DNA of 64,000 bases from Nannobrachium achirus (taxonomy: Eukaryota > Chordata > Actinopteri > Myctophiformes > Myctophidae). This document shows, piece after piece, positions 42,501 through 58,700 of this stretch. The stretch lies in assembly GCA_963921795.1 (NCBI GenBank), contig OY997642.1, forward strand, positions 63,370,749 to 63,434,748, written 5' to 3'. A program made the position numbers and the translations under genes. The notes beneath the pieces were generated by a model that worked only from the letters and a program-made list of their open reading frames with translations, made no database searches and was not told where the DNA came from. Position 1 is the stretch's first letter. Every line of letters starts with the position of its first letter.

Positions 42501-45500
42501 CATAGCAGTGGTTACACTGTTAACAACACTTTACACATAGCAGTGGTTACACCGTTAACACTTTACACATAGCAGTGGTTACACCGTTAACACTTTACAC
42601 ATAGCAGTGGTTACACCATTAACAACACTTTACACATAGCAGTGGTTACACCATTAACAACACTTTACACATAGCAGTGGTTACACCGTTAACACAACTT
42701 TACACATAGCAGTGGTTACACCGTTAACACAACTTTACACATAGCAGTGGTTACACCATTAACACCACTTTACACATAGCAGTGGTTACACCGTTAACAA
42801 CACTTTACACATAGCAGTGGTTACACCGTTAACAACACTTTACACATAGCAGTGGTTACACCGTTAACAACACTTTACACATAGCAGTGGTTACACCGTT
42901 AACAACACTTTACACATAGCAGTGGTTACACCGTTAACAACACTTTACACATAGCAGTGGTTACACCATTAACAACACTTTACACATAGCAGTGGTTACA
43001 CCATTAACAACACTTTACACATAGCAGTGGTTACACCATTAACAACACTTTACACATAGCAGTGGTTACACCGTTAACAATACTTTACACATAGCAGTGG
43101 TTACACCGTTAACAACACTTTACACATAGCAGTGGTTACACCGTTAACAACACTTTACACATAGCAGTGGTTACACCGTTAACAACACTTTACACATAGC
43201 AGTGGTTACACCGTTAACAACACTTTACACATAGCAGTGGTTACACCGTTAACACTTTACACATAGCAGTGGTTACACCGTTAACAACACTTTACACATA
43301 GCAGTGGTTACACCGTTAACAACACTTTACACATAGCAGTGGTTACACCGTTAACACTTTACACATAGCAGTGGTTACACCATTAACAACACTTTACACA
43401 TAGCAGTGGGTTACACCGTTAACACCACTTTACACATAGCAGTGGGTTACACCGTTAACACTTTACACATAGCAGTGGGTTACACCGTTAACACTTTACA
43501 CATAGTAGTGGTTACACCATTAACACTTTACACATAGCAGTGGTTACACCGTTAACACAACTTTACACATAGCAGTGGTTACACCGTTAACACAACTTTA
43601 CACATAGCAGTGGTTACACCGTTAACAACACTTTACACATAGCAGTGGTTACACTGTTAACAACACTTTACACATAGCAGTGGTTACACCATTAACAACA
43701 CTTTACACATAGCAGTGGTTACACCATTAACAACACTTTACACATAGCAGTGGTTACACCATTAACAACACTTTACACATAGCAGTGGTTACACCATTAA
43801 CAACACTTTACACATAGCAGTGGTTACACCATTAACACAACTTTACACATAGCAGTGGTTACACCGTTAACACAACTTTACACATAGCAGTGGTTACACC
43901 GTTAACAACACTTTACACATAGCAGTGGTTACACCGTTAACAACACTTTACACATAGCAGTGGTTACACCGTTAACAACACTTTACACATAGCAGTGGTT
44001 ACACCGTTAACAACACTTTACACATAGCAGTGGTTACACCGTTAACAACACTTTACACATAGCAGTGGTTACACCGTTAACAAATCTTTACATATAGCAG
44101 TGGTTACACCGTTAACACTTTACACATAGCAGTGGTTACACCGTTAACACTTTACACATAGCAGTGGTTACACCATTAACAACACTTTACACATAGCAGT
44201 GGTTACACTGTTAACAACACTTTACACATAGCAGTGGTTACACTGTTAACAACACTTTACACATAGCAGTGGTTACACCGTTAACACTTTACACATAGCA
44301 GTGGTTACACCGTTAACACTTTACACATAGCAGTGGTTACACCATTAACAACACTTTACACATAGCAGTGGTTACACCATTAACAACACTTTACACATAG
44401 CAGTGGTTACACTGTTAACAACACTTTACACATAGCAGTGGTTACACCGTTAACACTTTACACATAGCAGTGGTTACACCGTTAACACTTTACACATAGC
44501 AGTGGTTACACCATTAACAACACTTTACACATAGCAGTGGTTACACCATTAACAACACTTTACACATAGCAGTGGTTACACCGTTAACACAACTTTACAC
44601 ATAGCAGTGGTTACACCGTTAACACAACTTTACACATAGCAGTGGTTACACCATTAACACCACTTTACACATAGCAGTGGTTACACCGTTAACAACACTT
44701 TACACATAGCAGTGTTTACACCGTTAACAACACTTTACACATAGCAGTGGTTACACCGTTAACAACACTTTACACATAGCAGTAGGTTACACCGTTAACA
44801 ACACTTTACACATAGCAGTGGTTACACCGTTAACAACACTTTACACATAGCAGTGGTTACACCGTTAACACTTTACACATAGCAGTGGTTACACCGTTAA
44901 CAAATCTTTACACATAGCAGTGGTTACACCGTTAACACTTTACACATAGCAGTGGTTACACCGTTAACACTTTACACATAGCAGTGGTTACACCATTAAC
45001 AACACTTTACACATAGCAGTGGTTACACTGTTAACAACACTTTACACATAGCAGTGGTTACACTGTTAACAACACTTTACACATAGCAGTGGTTACACCG
45101 TTAACACTTTACACATAGCAGTGGTTACACCGTTAACAACACTTTACACATAGCAGTGGTTACACCATTAACAACACTTTACACATAGCAGTGGTTACAC
45201 CATTAACAACACTTTACACATAGCAGTGGTTACACCATTAACAACACTTTACACATAGCAGTGGTTACACCGTTAACAATACTTTACACATAGCAGTGGT
45301 TACACCGTTAACAACACTTTACACATAGCAGTGGTTACACCGTTAACAACACTTTACACATAGCAGTGGTTACACCGTTAACAACACTTTACACATAGCA
45401 GTGGTTACACCGTTAACAACACTTTACACATAGCAGTGGTTACACCGTTAACACTTTACACATAGCAGTGGTTACACCGTTAACACTTTACACATAGCAG

Positions 45501-48500
45501 TGGTTACACCGTTAACAACACTTTACACATAGCAGTGGTTACACCGTTAACAACACTTTACACATAGCAGTGGTTACACCGTTAACACTTTACACATAGC
45601 AGTGGTTACACCATTAACAACACTTTACACATAGCAGTGGGTTACACCGTTAACACCACTTTACACATAGCAGTGGGTTACACCGTTAACACTTTACACA
45701 TAGTAGTGGTTACACCATTAACACTTTACACATAGCAGTGGTTACACCGTTAACAAAACTTTACACATAGCAGTGGTTACACCGTTAACACAACTTTACA
45801 CATAGCAGTGGTTACACCGTTAACAACACTTTACACATAGCAGTGGTTACACTGTTAACAACACTTTACACATAGCAGTGGTTACACCATTAACAACACT
45901 TTACACATAGCAGTGGTTACACCATTAACAACACTTTACACATAGCAGTGGTTACACCGTTAACAACACTTTACACATAGCAGTGGTTACACCGTTAACA
46001 ACACTTTACACATAGCAGTGGTTACACTGTTAACAACACTTTACACATAGCAGTGGTTACACCATTAACAGCACTTTACACATAGCAGTGGTTACACCAT
46101 TAACACCACTTTACACATAGCAGTGGTTACACCGTTAACACAACTTTACACATAGCAGTGGTTACACCGTTAACAACACTTTACACATAGCAGTGGTTAC
46201 ACCGTTAACAACACTTTACACATAGCAGTGGTTACACCGTTAACAACACTTTACACATAGCAGTGGTTACACCGTTAACAACACTTTACACATAGCAGTG
46301 GTTACACCGTTAACAACACTTTACACATAGCAGTGGTTACACTGTTAACAAATCTTTACACATAGCAGTGGTTACACCGTTAACACTTTACACATAGCAG
46401 TGGTTACACCGTTAACACTTTACACATAGCAGTGGTTACACCATTAACAACACTTTACACATAGCAGTGGTTACACTGTTAACAACACTTTACACATAGC
46501 AGTGGTTACACTGTTAACAACACTTTACACATAGCAGTGGTTACACCATTAACAACACTTTACACATAGCAGTGGTTACACTGTTAACAACACTTTACAC
46601 ATAGCAGTGGTTACACTGTTAACAACACTTTACACATAGCAGTGGTTACACCGTTAACACTTTACACATAGCAGTGGTTACACCGGTAACACTTTACACA
46701 TAGCAGTGGTTACACCATTAACAACACTTTACACATAGCAGTGGTTACACCATTAACAACACTTTACACATAGCAGTGGTTACACCGTTAACACAACTTT
46801 ACACATAGCAGTGGTTACACCGTTAACACAACTTTACACATAGCAGTGGTTACACCATTAACACCACTTTACACATAGCAGTGGTTACACCGTTAACAAC
46901 ACTTTACACATAGCAGTGGTTACACCGTTAACAACACTTTACACATAGCAGTGGTTACACCGTTAACAACACTTTACACATAGCAGTGGTTACACTGTTA
47001 ACAACACTTTACACATAGCAGTGGTTACACCATTAACAACACTTTACACATAGCAGTGGTTACACCATTAACACCACTTTACACATAGCAGTGGTTACAC
47101 CGTTAACACAACTTTACACATAGCAGTGGTTACACCGTTAACAACACTTTACACATAGCAGTGGTTACACCGTTAACAACACTTTACACATAGCAGTGGT
47201 TACACCGTTAACAACACTTTACACATAGCAGTGGTTACACCGTTAACAACACTTTACACATAGCAGTGGTTACACCGTTAACAACACTTTACACATAGCA
47301 GTGGTTACACTGTTAACAAATCTTTACACATAGCAGTGGTTACACCGTTAACACTTTACACATAGCAGTGGTTACACCGTTAACACTTTACACATAGCAG
47401 TGGTTACACCGTTAACACTTTACACATAGCAGTGGTTACACCGTTAACACTTTACACATAGCAGTGGTTACACCATTAACAACACTTTACACATAGCAGT
47501 GGTTACACTGTTAACAACACTTTACACATAGCAGTGGTTACACTGTTAACAACACTTTACACATAGCAGTGGTTACACCATTAACAACACTTTACACATA
47601 GCAGTGGTTACACCATTAACAACACTTTACACATAGCAGTGGTTACACCGTTAACAACACTTTACACATAGCAGTGGTTACACCATTAACAACACTTTAC
47701 ACATAGCAGTGGTTACACCATTAACAACACTTTACACATAGCAGTGGTTACACCGTTAACAACACTTTACACATAGCAGTGGTTACACTGTTAACAACAC
47801 TTTACACATAGCAGTGGTTACACTGTTAACAACACTTTACACATAGCAGTGGTTACACCGTTAACACTTTACACATAGCAGTGGTTACACCGTTAACACT
47901 TTACACATAGCAGTGGTTACACCATTAACAACACTTTACACATAGCAGTGGTTACACCATTAACAACACTTTACACATAGCAGTGGTTACACCGTTAACA
48001 CAACTTTACACATAGCAGTGGTTACACCGTTAACACAACTTTACACATAGCAGTGGTTACACCATTAACACCACTTTACACATAGCAGTGGTTACACCGT
48101 TAACAACACTTTACACATAGCAGTGGTTACACCGTTAACAACACTTTACACATAGCAGTGGTTACACCGTTAACAACACTTTACACATAGCAGTGGTTAC
48201 ACCGTTAACAACACTTTACACATAGCAGTGGTTACACCGTTAACAACACTTTACACATAGCAGTGGTTACACCATTAACAACACTTTACACATAGCAGTG
48301 GTTACACCATTAACAACACTTTACACATAGCAGTGGTTACACCATTAACAACACTTTACACATAGCAGTGGTTACACCGTTAACAATACTTTACACATAG
48401 CAGTGGTTACACCGTTAACAACACTTTACACATAGCAGTGGTTACACCGTTAACAACACTTTACACATAGCAGTGGTTACACCGTTAACAACACTTTACA

Positions 48501-51500
48501 CATAGCAGTGGTTACACCGTTAACAACACTTTACACATAGCAGTGGTTACACCGTTAACACTTTACACATAGCAGTGGTTACACCGTTAACAACACTTTA
48601 CACATAGCAGTGGTTACACCGTTAACAACACTTTACACATAGCAGTGGTTACACCGTTAACACTTTACACATAGCAGTGGTTACACCATTAACAACACTT
48701 TACACATAGCAGTGGGTTACACCGTTAACACCACTTTACACATAGCAGTGGGTTACACCGTTAACACTTTACACATAGCAGTGGGTTACACCGTTAACAC
48801 TTTACACATAGTAGTGGTTACACCATTAACACTTTACACATAGCAGTGGTTACACCGTTAACACAACTTTACACATAGCAGTGGTTACACCGTTAACACA
48901 ACTTTACACATAGCAGTGGTTACACCGTTAACAACACTTTACACATAGCAGTGGTTACACTGTTAACAACACTTTACACATAGCAGTGGTTACACCATTA
49001 ACAACACTTTACACATAGCAGTGGTTACACCATTAACAACACTTTACACATAGCAGTGGTTACACCATTAACAACACTTTACACATAGCAGTGGTTACAC
49101 CATTAACAACACTTTACACATAGCAGTGGTTACACCATTAACACAACTTTACACATAGCAGTGGTTACACCGTTAACACAACTTTACACATAGCAGTGGT
49201 TACACCGTTAACAACACTTTACACATAGCAGTGGTTACACCGTTAACAACACTTTACACATAGCAGTGGTTACACCGTTAACAACACTTTACACATAGCA
49301 GTGGTTACACCGTTAACAACACTTTACACATAGCAGTGGTTACACCGTTAACAACACTTTACACATAGCAGTGGTTACACCGTTAACAAATCTTTACATA
49401 TAGCAGTGGTTACACCGTTAACACTTTACACATAGCAGTGGTTACACCGTTAACACTTTACACATAGCAGTGGTTACACCATTAACAACACTTTACACAT
49501 AGCAGTGGTTACACTGTTAACAACACTTTACACATAGCAGTGGTTACACTGTTAACAACACTTTACACATAGCAGTGGTTACACCGTTAACACTTTACAC
49601 ATAGCAGTGGTTACACCGTTAACACTTTACACATAGCAGTGGTTACACCATTAACAACACTTTACACATAGCAGTGGTTACACCATTAACAACACTTTAC
49701 ACATAGCAGTGGTTACACTGTTAACAACACTTTACACATAGCAGTGGTTACACCGTTAACACTTTACACATAGCAGTGGTTACACCGTTAACACTTTACA
49801 CATAGCAGTGGTTACACCATTAACAACACTTTACACATAGCAGTGGTTACACCATTAACAACACTTTACACATAGCAGTGGTTACACCGTTAACACAACT
49901 TTACACATAGCAGTGGTTACACCGTTAACACAACTTTACACATAGCAGTGGTTACACCATTAACACCACTTTACACATAGCAGTGGTTACACCGTTAACA
50001 ACACTTTACACATAGCAGTGGTTACACCGTTAACAACACTTTACACATAGCAGTGGGTTACACCGTTAACACTTTACACATAGTAGTGGTTACACCATTA
50101 ACACTTTACACATAGCAGTGGTTACACCGTTAACACAACTTTACACATAGCAGTGGTTACACCGTTAACACAACTTTACACATAGCAGTGGTTACACCGT
50201 TAACAACACTTTACACATAGCAGTGGTTACACTGTTAACAACACTTTACACATAGCAGTGGTTACACCATTAACAACACTTTACACATAGCAGTGGTTAC
50301 ACCATTAACAACACTTTACACATAGCAGTGGTTACACCATTAACAACACTTTACACATAGCAGTGGTTACACCATTAACAACACTTTACACATAGCAGTG
50401 GTTACACCATTAACACAACTTTACACATAGCAGTGGTTACACCGTTAACACAACTTTACACATAGCAGTGGTTACACCGTTAACAACACTTTACACATAG
50501 CAGTGGTTACACCGTTAACAACACTTTACACATAGCAGTGGTTACACCGTTAACAACACTTTACACATAGCAGTGGTTACACCGTTAACAACACTTTACA
50601 CATAGCAGTGGTTACACCGTTAACAACACTTTACACATAGCAGTGGTTACACCGTTAACAAATCTTTACATATAGCAGTGGTTACACCGTTAACACTTTA
50701 CACATAGCAGTGGTTACACCGTTAACACTTTACACATAGCAGTGGTTACACCATTAACAACACTTTACACATAGCAGTGGTTACACTGTTAACAACACTT
50801 TACACATAGCAGTGGTTACACTGTTAACAACACTTTACACATAGCAGTGGTTACACCGTTAACACTTTACACATAGCAGTGGTTACACCGTTAACACTTT
50901 ACACATAGCAGTGGTTACACCATTAACAACACTTTACACATAGCAGTGGTTACACCATTAACAACACTTTACACATAGCAGTGGTTACACCGTTAACACA
51001 ACTTTACACATAGCAGTGGTTACACCGTTAACACAACTTTACACATAGCAGTGGTTACACCATTAACACCACTTTACATATAGCAGTGGTTACACCGTTA
51101 ACAACACTTTACACATAGCAGTGGTTACACCGTTAACAACACTTTACACATAGCAGTGGTTACACCGTTAACAACACTTTACACATAGCAGTGGTTACAC
51201 CGTTAACAACACTTTACACATAGCAGTGGTTACACCGTTAACAACACTTTACACATAGCAGTGGTTACACCGTTAACAACACTTTACACATAGCAGTGGT
51301 TACACCATTAACAACACTTTACACATAGCAGTGGTTACACCATTAACAACACTTTACACATAGCAGTGGTTACACCATTAACAACACTTTACACATAGCA
51401 GTGGTTACACCGTTAACAATACTTTACACATAGCAGTGGTTACACCGTTAACAACACTTTACACATAGCAGTGGTTACACCGTTAACAACACTTTACACA

Positions 51501-54500
51501 TAGCAGTGGTTACACCGTTAACAACACTTTACACATAGCAGTGGTTACACCGTTAACAACACTTTACACATAGCAGTGGTTACACCGTTAACACTTTACA
51601 CATAGCAGTGGTTACACCGTTAACAACACTTTACACATAGCAGTGGTTACACCGTTAACAACACTTTACACATAGCAGTGGTTACACCGTTAACACTTTA
51701 CACATAGCAGTGGTTACACCATTAACAACACTTTACACATAGCAGTGGGTTACACCGTTAACACCACTTTACACATAGCAGTGGGTTACACCGTTAACAC
51801 TTTACACATAGTAGTGGTTACACCATTAACACTTTACACATAGCAGTGGTTACACCGTTAACACAACTTTACACATAGCAGTGGTTACACCGTTAACACA
51901 ACTTTACACATAGCAGTGGTTACACCGTTAACAACACTTTACACATAGCAGTGGTTACACTGTTAACAACACTTTACACATAGCAGTGGTTACACCATTA
52001 ACAACACTTTACACATAGCAGTGGTTACACCATTAACAACACTTTACACATAGCAGTGGTTACACCATTAACAACACTTTACACATAGCAGTGGTTACAC
52101 CATTAACAACACTTTACACATAGCAGTGGTTACACCATTAACACAACTTTACACATAGCAGTGGTTACACCGTTAACACAACTTTACACATAGCAGTGGT
52201 TACACCGTTAACAACACTTTACACATAGCAGTGGTTACACCGTTAACAACACTTTACACATAGCAGTGGTTACACCATTAACAACACTTTACACATAGCA
52301 GTGGTTACACTGTTAACAACACTTTACACATAGCAGTGGTTACACCATTAACAACACTTTACACATAGCAGTGGTTACACCGTTAACACAACTTTACACA
52401 TAGCAGTGGTTACACCGTTAACACAACTTTACACATAGCAGTGGTTACACCGTTAACAACACTTTACACATAGCAGTGGTTACACCGTTAACAACACTTT
52501 ACACATAGCAGTGGTTACACCGTTAACAACACTTTACACATAGCAGTGGTTACACTGTTAACAACACTTTACACATAGCAGTGGTTACACCATTAACAAC
52601 ACTTTACACATAGCAGTGGTTACACCATTAACAACACTTTACACATAGCAGTGGTTACACCATTAACAACACTTTACACATAGCAGTGGTTACACCATTA
52701 ACAACACTTTACACATAGCAGTGGTTACACCGTTAACACAACTTTACACATAGCAGTGGTTACACCGTTAACACAACTTTACACATAGCAGTGGTTACAC
52801 CGTTAACAACACTTTACACATAGCAGTGGTTACACCGTTAACACCATTTACACATAGCAGTGGTTACACCGTTAACACAACTTTACACATAGCAGTGGTT
52901 ACACCGTTAACAACACTTTACACATAGCAGTGGTTACACCATTAACAACACTTTACACATAGCAGTGGTTACACCGTTAACAATACTTTACACATAGCAG
53001 TGGTTACACCGTTAACAACACTTTACACATAGCAGTGGTTACACCGTTAACAACACTTTACACATAGCAGTGGTTACACCGTTAACAACACTTTACACAT
53101 AGCAGTGGTTACACCGTTAACAACACTTTACACATAGCAGTGGTTACACCGTTAACACTTTACACATAGCAGTGGTTACACCGTTAACAACACTTTACAC
53201 ATAGCAGTGGTTACACCGTTAACAACACTTTACACATAGCAGTGGTTACACCGTTAACACTTTACACATAGCAGTGGTTACACCATTAACAACACTTTAC
53301 ACATAGCAGTGGGTTACACCGTTAACACCACTTTACACATAGCAGTGGGTTACACCGTTAACACTTTACACATAGTAGTGGTTACACCATTAACACTTTA
53401 CACATAGCAGTGGTTACACCGTTAACACAACTTTACACATAGCAGTGGTTACACCGTTAACACAACTTTACACATAGCAGTGGTTACACCGTTAACAACA
53501 CTTTACACATAGCAGTGGTTACACTGTTAACAACACTTTACACATAGCAGTGGTTACACCGTTAACACAACTTTACACATAGCAGTGGTTACACCGTTAA
53601 CAACACTTTACACATAGCAGTGGTTACACCGTTAACAACACTTTACACATAGCAGTGGTTACACCATTAACAACACTTTACACATAGCAGTGGTTACACT
53701 GTTAACAACACTTTACACATAGCAGTGGTTACACCATTAACAACACTTTACACATAGCAGTGGTTACACCATTAACACAACTTTACACATAGCAGTGGTT
53801 ACACCGTTAACACAACTTTACACATAGCAGTGGTTACACCGTTAACAACACTTTACACATAGCAGTGGTTACACCATTAACAACACTTTACACATAGCAG
53901 TGGTTACACCGTTAACAACACTTTACACATAGCAGTGGTTACACTGTTAACAACACTTTACACATAGCAGTGGTTACACCATTAACAACACTTTACACAT
54001 AGCAGTGGTTACACCGTTAACAACACTTTACACATAGCAGTGGTTACACCGTTAACAACACTTTACACATAGCAGTGGTTACACCATTAACAACACTTTA
54101 CACATAGCAGTGGTTACACTGTTAACAACACTTTACACATAGCAGTGGTTACACCATTAACAACACTTTACACATAGCAGTGGTTACACCATTAACAACA
54201 CTTTACACATAGCAGTGGTTCCACCGTTAACACAACTTTACACATAGCAGTGGTTACACCGTTAACAACACTTTACACATAGCAGTGGTTACACCGTTAA
54301 CAACACTTTACACATAGCAGTGGTTACACCGTTAACAACACTTTACACATAGCAGTGGTTACACCGTTAACAACACTTTACACATAGCAGTGGTTACACC
54401 GTTAACAACACTTTACACATAGCAGTGGTTACACCGTTAACACTTTACACATAGCAGTGGTTACACCATTAACAACACTTTACACATAGCAGTGGTTACA

Positions 54501-55057
54501 CTGTTAACAACACTTTACACATAGCAGTGGTTACACTGTTAACAACACTTTACACATAGCAGTGGTTACACCGTTAACACTTTACACATAGCAGTGGTTA
54601 CACCGTTAACACTTTACACATAGCAGTGGTTACACCATTAACAACACTTTACACATAGCAGTGGTTACACCATTAACAACACTTTACACATAGCAGTGGT
54701 TACACCGTTAACACAACTTTACACATAGCAGTGGTTACACCGTTAACAGCACTTTACACATAGCAGTGGTTACACCATTAACAACACTTTACACATAGCA
54801 GTGGTTACACCATTAACAACACTTTACACATAGCAGTGGTTACACTGCTAACAACACTTTACACATAGCAGTGGTTACACCGTTAACAACACTTTACACA
54901 TAGCAGTGGTTACACCATTAACAACACTTTACACATAGCAGTGGTCACACTGTTAACAACACTTTACACATAGCAGTGGTTACACCATTAACAACACTTT
55001 ACACATAGCAGTGGTTACACCATTAACAACACTTTACACATAGCAGTGGTTACACCA
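36536..55057 (+). repeat. 35-bp minisatellite, main block (18.5 kb)
   Basis: Units carry TGGTTACACCGTTAAC, then a variable 5-8 base stretch, then CTTTACACATAGCAG. The length is 35 bases for AACAACA and AACACAA types, 32 for the short AACA type, and 36 when GTGGGTTAC or GTAGGTTAC occurs. About 540 units. Stops TAA and TAG recur in every unit, so no protein is encoded. Just upstream (36505-36535) the single-copy words GTGGTAACACATTAGTAG and TACACATAGCAG look like the seed from which the array grew. Confidence 0.97.
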
Positions 55058-55061
55058 TTAA

Positions 55062-55745
55062 CTCTTTGAGTGCCTATCCCGAACTAGTTCGGGATATTCG
55101 GGATCAAAAACAATTTTTTATTTGCTATTTTACTTACCCCGAGCTGCTTGGAGCAACGTGGGTGGTCCCGGCTCGCCCAGCGCTCACCAACAAGAGACGC
55201 TAGATGCTCCGACGATTTATTCCATTGAAAATGGTTTAAAATAAAGTTTAGACCCCCCCCAATGTTCACCCAATGTTCATTGTAGGCGGCGCGACGTATT
55301 CCAGGGTGCCTATCCCGAACTAGTCCGGGATATTTAATGAAATGGAATAAAATGATAAGAGGCCTTCTGAAGCCTGGCCTGATTTTTCTAGCTACTAGCC
55401 AAAAGCTAGCAACCTCCCGTCCGGCCGTTATTTGCGAACGAATTCGCCAATCTCCGCCTAATCCAATGAAAGACCACATCTTTGAAGGCTTATATCTCTG
55501 GATTGTGTCTTTAGGGAAGCGGCGCAAGGTTTATTTACGGCGAAATGATCGGCCCAAAAATGATCTTTTAGATGACAAAATGGGAATAGCCATTCTGTAA
55601 GCATTATCATCCGGGACCTTTCCATGACGTGCATGAACGTGAGCACTTGATGTCCTGGAAGGTGAGGTCCTGGAAGCTAAAGCGCTCGCCTTTGAGAGAT
55701 ACCCTGGCATTATATGGCCCCTAGAGGGCGCTGGCACCAAATTAG
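55062..55745. mobile_element. 684-bp TTAA-flanked piggyBac-like MITE
   Basis: Starts CTCTTTGAGTGCC and ends GGCACCAAATTAG (inverse CTAATTTGGTGCC). TTAA is on both sides (55058-55061 and 55746-55749), and the array resumes in register. GTGCCTATCCCGAACTAGTY occurs twice (about 55070 and 55307). TTAA duplication and the CTCTTTGAGTGCC-type end are typical of piggyBac-like elements. Short open frames inside show no transposase motif. Confidence 0.85.
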
Positions 55746-58700
55746 TTAACAACACTTTACACATAGCAGTGGTTACACTGTTAACAACACTTTACACATA
55801 GCAGTGGTTACACCATTAACAACACTTTACACATAGCAGTGGTTACACCATTAACAACACTTTACACATAGCAGTGGTTACACCCTTAACACCACTTTAC
55901 ACATAGCAGTGGTTACACCGTTAACACAACTTTACACATAGCAGTGGTTACACCGTTAACAACACTTTACACATAGCAGTGGTTACACCGTTAACAACAC
56001 TTTACACATAGCAGTGGTTACACCGTTAACAACACTTTACACATAGCAGTGGTTACACCGTTAACAACACTTTACACATAGCAGTGGTTACACCGTTAAC
56101 AACACTTTACACATAGCAGTAGGTTACACCGTTAACAACACTTTACACATAGCAGTGGTTACACCGTTAACAACACTTTACACATAGCAGTGGTTACACC
56201 GTTAACAACACTTTAAACATAGCAGTGGTTACACCATTAACAACACTTTACACATAGCAGTGGTTACACCATTAACAACACTTTACACATAGCAGTGGTT
56301 ACACCATTAACAACACTTTACACATAGCAGTGGTTACACCGTTAACAACACTTTACACATAGCAGTGGTTACACCGTTAACAACACTTTACACATAGCAG
56401 TAGGTTACACCGTTAACAACACTTTACACATAGCAGTGGTTACACCGTTAACAACACTTTACACATAGCAGTGGTTACACCGTTAACAACACTTTACACA
56501 TAGCAGTGGTTACACCGTTAACACTTTACACATAGCAGTGGTTACACCGTTAACACTTTACACATAGCAGTGGTTACACCATTAACAACACTTTACACAT
56601 AGCATTGGTTACACTGTTAACAACACTTTACACATAGCAGTGGTTACACCGTTAACAACACTTTACACATAGCATTGGTTACACCATTAACAACACTTTA
56701 CACATAGCAGTGGTTACACCATTAACAACACTTTACACATAGCAGTGGTTACACTGTTAACAACACTTTACACATAGCAGTGGTTACACCGTTAACAACA
56801 CTTTACACATAGCAGTGGTTACACCATTAACAACACTTTACACATAGCAGGGGTTACACTGTTAACAACACTTTACACATAGCAGTGGTTACACCATTAA
56901 CAACACTTTACACATAGCAGGGGTTACACTGTTAACAACACTTTACACATAGCAGTGGTTACACCATTAACAACACTTTACACATAGCAGTGGTTACACC
57001 ATTAACAACACTTTACACATAGCAGTGGTTACACCATTAACAACACTTTACACATAGCAGTGGTTACACCATTAACAACACTTTACACATAGCAGTGGTT
57101 ACACCGTTAACAACACTTTACACATAGCAGTGGTTACACCGTTAACAACACTTTACACATAGCAGTAGGTTACACCGTTAACAACACTTTACACATAGCA
57201 GTGGTTACACCGTTAACAACACTTTACACATAGCAGTGGTTACACCGTTAACAACACTTTACACATAGCAGTGGTTACACCGTTAACACTTTACACATAG
57301 CAGTGGTTACACCGTTAACACTTTACACATAGCAGTGGTTACACCATTAACAACACTTTACACATAGCATTGGTTACACTGTTAACAACACTTTACACAT
57401 AGCAGTGGTTACACCGTTAACAACACTTTACACATAGCATTGGTTACACCATTAACAACACTTTACACATAGCAGTGGTTACACCATTAACAACACTTTA
57501 CACATAGCAGTGGTTACACTGTTAACAACACTTTACACATAGCAGTGGTTACACCGTTAACAACACTTTACACATAGCAGTGGTTACACCATTAACAACA
57601 CTTTACACATAGCAGGGGTTACACCATTAACAACACTTTACACATAGCAGTGGTTACACCGTTAACAACACTTTACACATAGCAGTGGTTACACCATTAA
57701 CAACACTTTACACATAGCAGTGGTTACACCATTAACAACACTTTACACATAGCAGTGGTTACACCGTTAACAACACTTTACACATAGCAGTGGTTACACC
57801 GTTAACAACACTTTACACATAGCAGTGGTTACACCGTTAACACTTTACACATAGCAGTGGTTACACCGTTAATACTTTACACATAGCAGTGGTTACACCA
57901 TTAACAACACTTTACACATAGCAGTGGTTACACTGTTAACAACACTTTACACATAGCAGTGGTTACACCGTTAACAACACTTTACACATAGCATTGGTTA
58001 CACCATCAACAACACTTTACACAAGGCAGTGGTTACACCATTAACAACACTTTACACATAGCAGTGGTTACACTGTTAACAACACTTTACACATAGCAGT
58101 GGTTACACCGTTAACAACACTTTACACATAGCAGTGGTTACACCATTAACAACACTTTACACATAGCAGTGGTTACACTGTTAACAACACTTTACACATA
58201 GCAGTGGTTACACCATTAACAACACTTTACACATAGCAGTGGTTACACCATTAACAACACTTTACACATAGCAGTGGTTACACCATTAACAACACTTTAC
58301 ACATAGCAGTGGTTACACCATTAACAACACTTTACACATAGCAGTGGTTACACCATTAACAACACTTTACACATAGCAGTGGTTACACCATTAACAACAC
58401 TTTACACATAGCAGTGGTTACACCGTTAACAACACTTTACACATAGCAGTGGTTACACCATTAACAACACTTTACACATAGCAGTGGTTACACCATTAAC
58501 AACACTTTACACATAGCAGTGGTTACACCCTTAACACCACTTTACACATAGCAGTGGTTACACCGTTAACACAACTTTACACATAGCAGTGGTTACACCG
58601 CTAACAACACTTTACACATAGCAGTGGTTACACCGTTAACAACACTTTAAACATAGCAGTGGTTACACCATTAACAACACTTTACACATAGCAGTGGTTA

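Noticed and set aside
36600-55057. CRISPR-like regular repeats in the 35-bp array
   Set aside because: Units follow each other directly without unique spacers, no cas genes are present, and the context is a spliced eukaryotic gene.
55084-55764. Open frames within the TTAA-flanked element
   Set aside because: Short, overlapping on both strands and without the DDD/E transposase motifs. Better read as a MITE.
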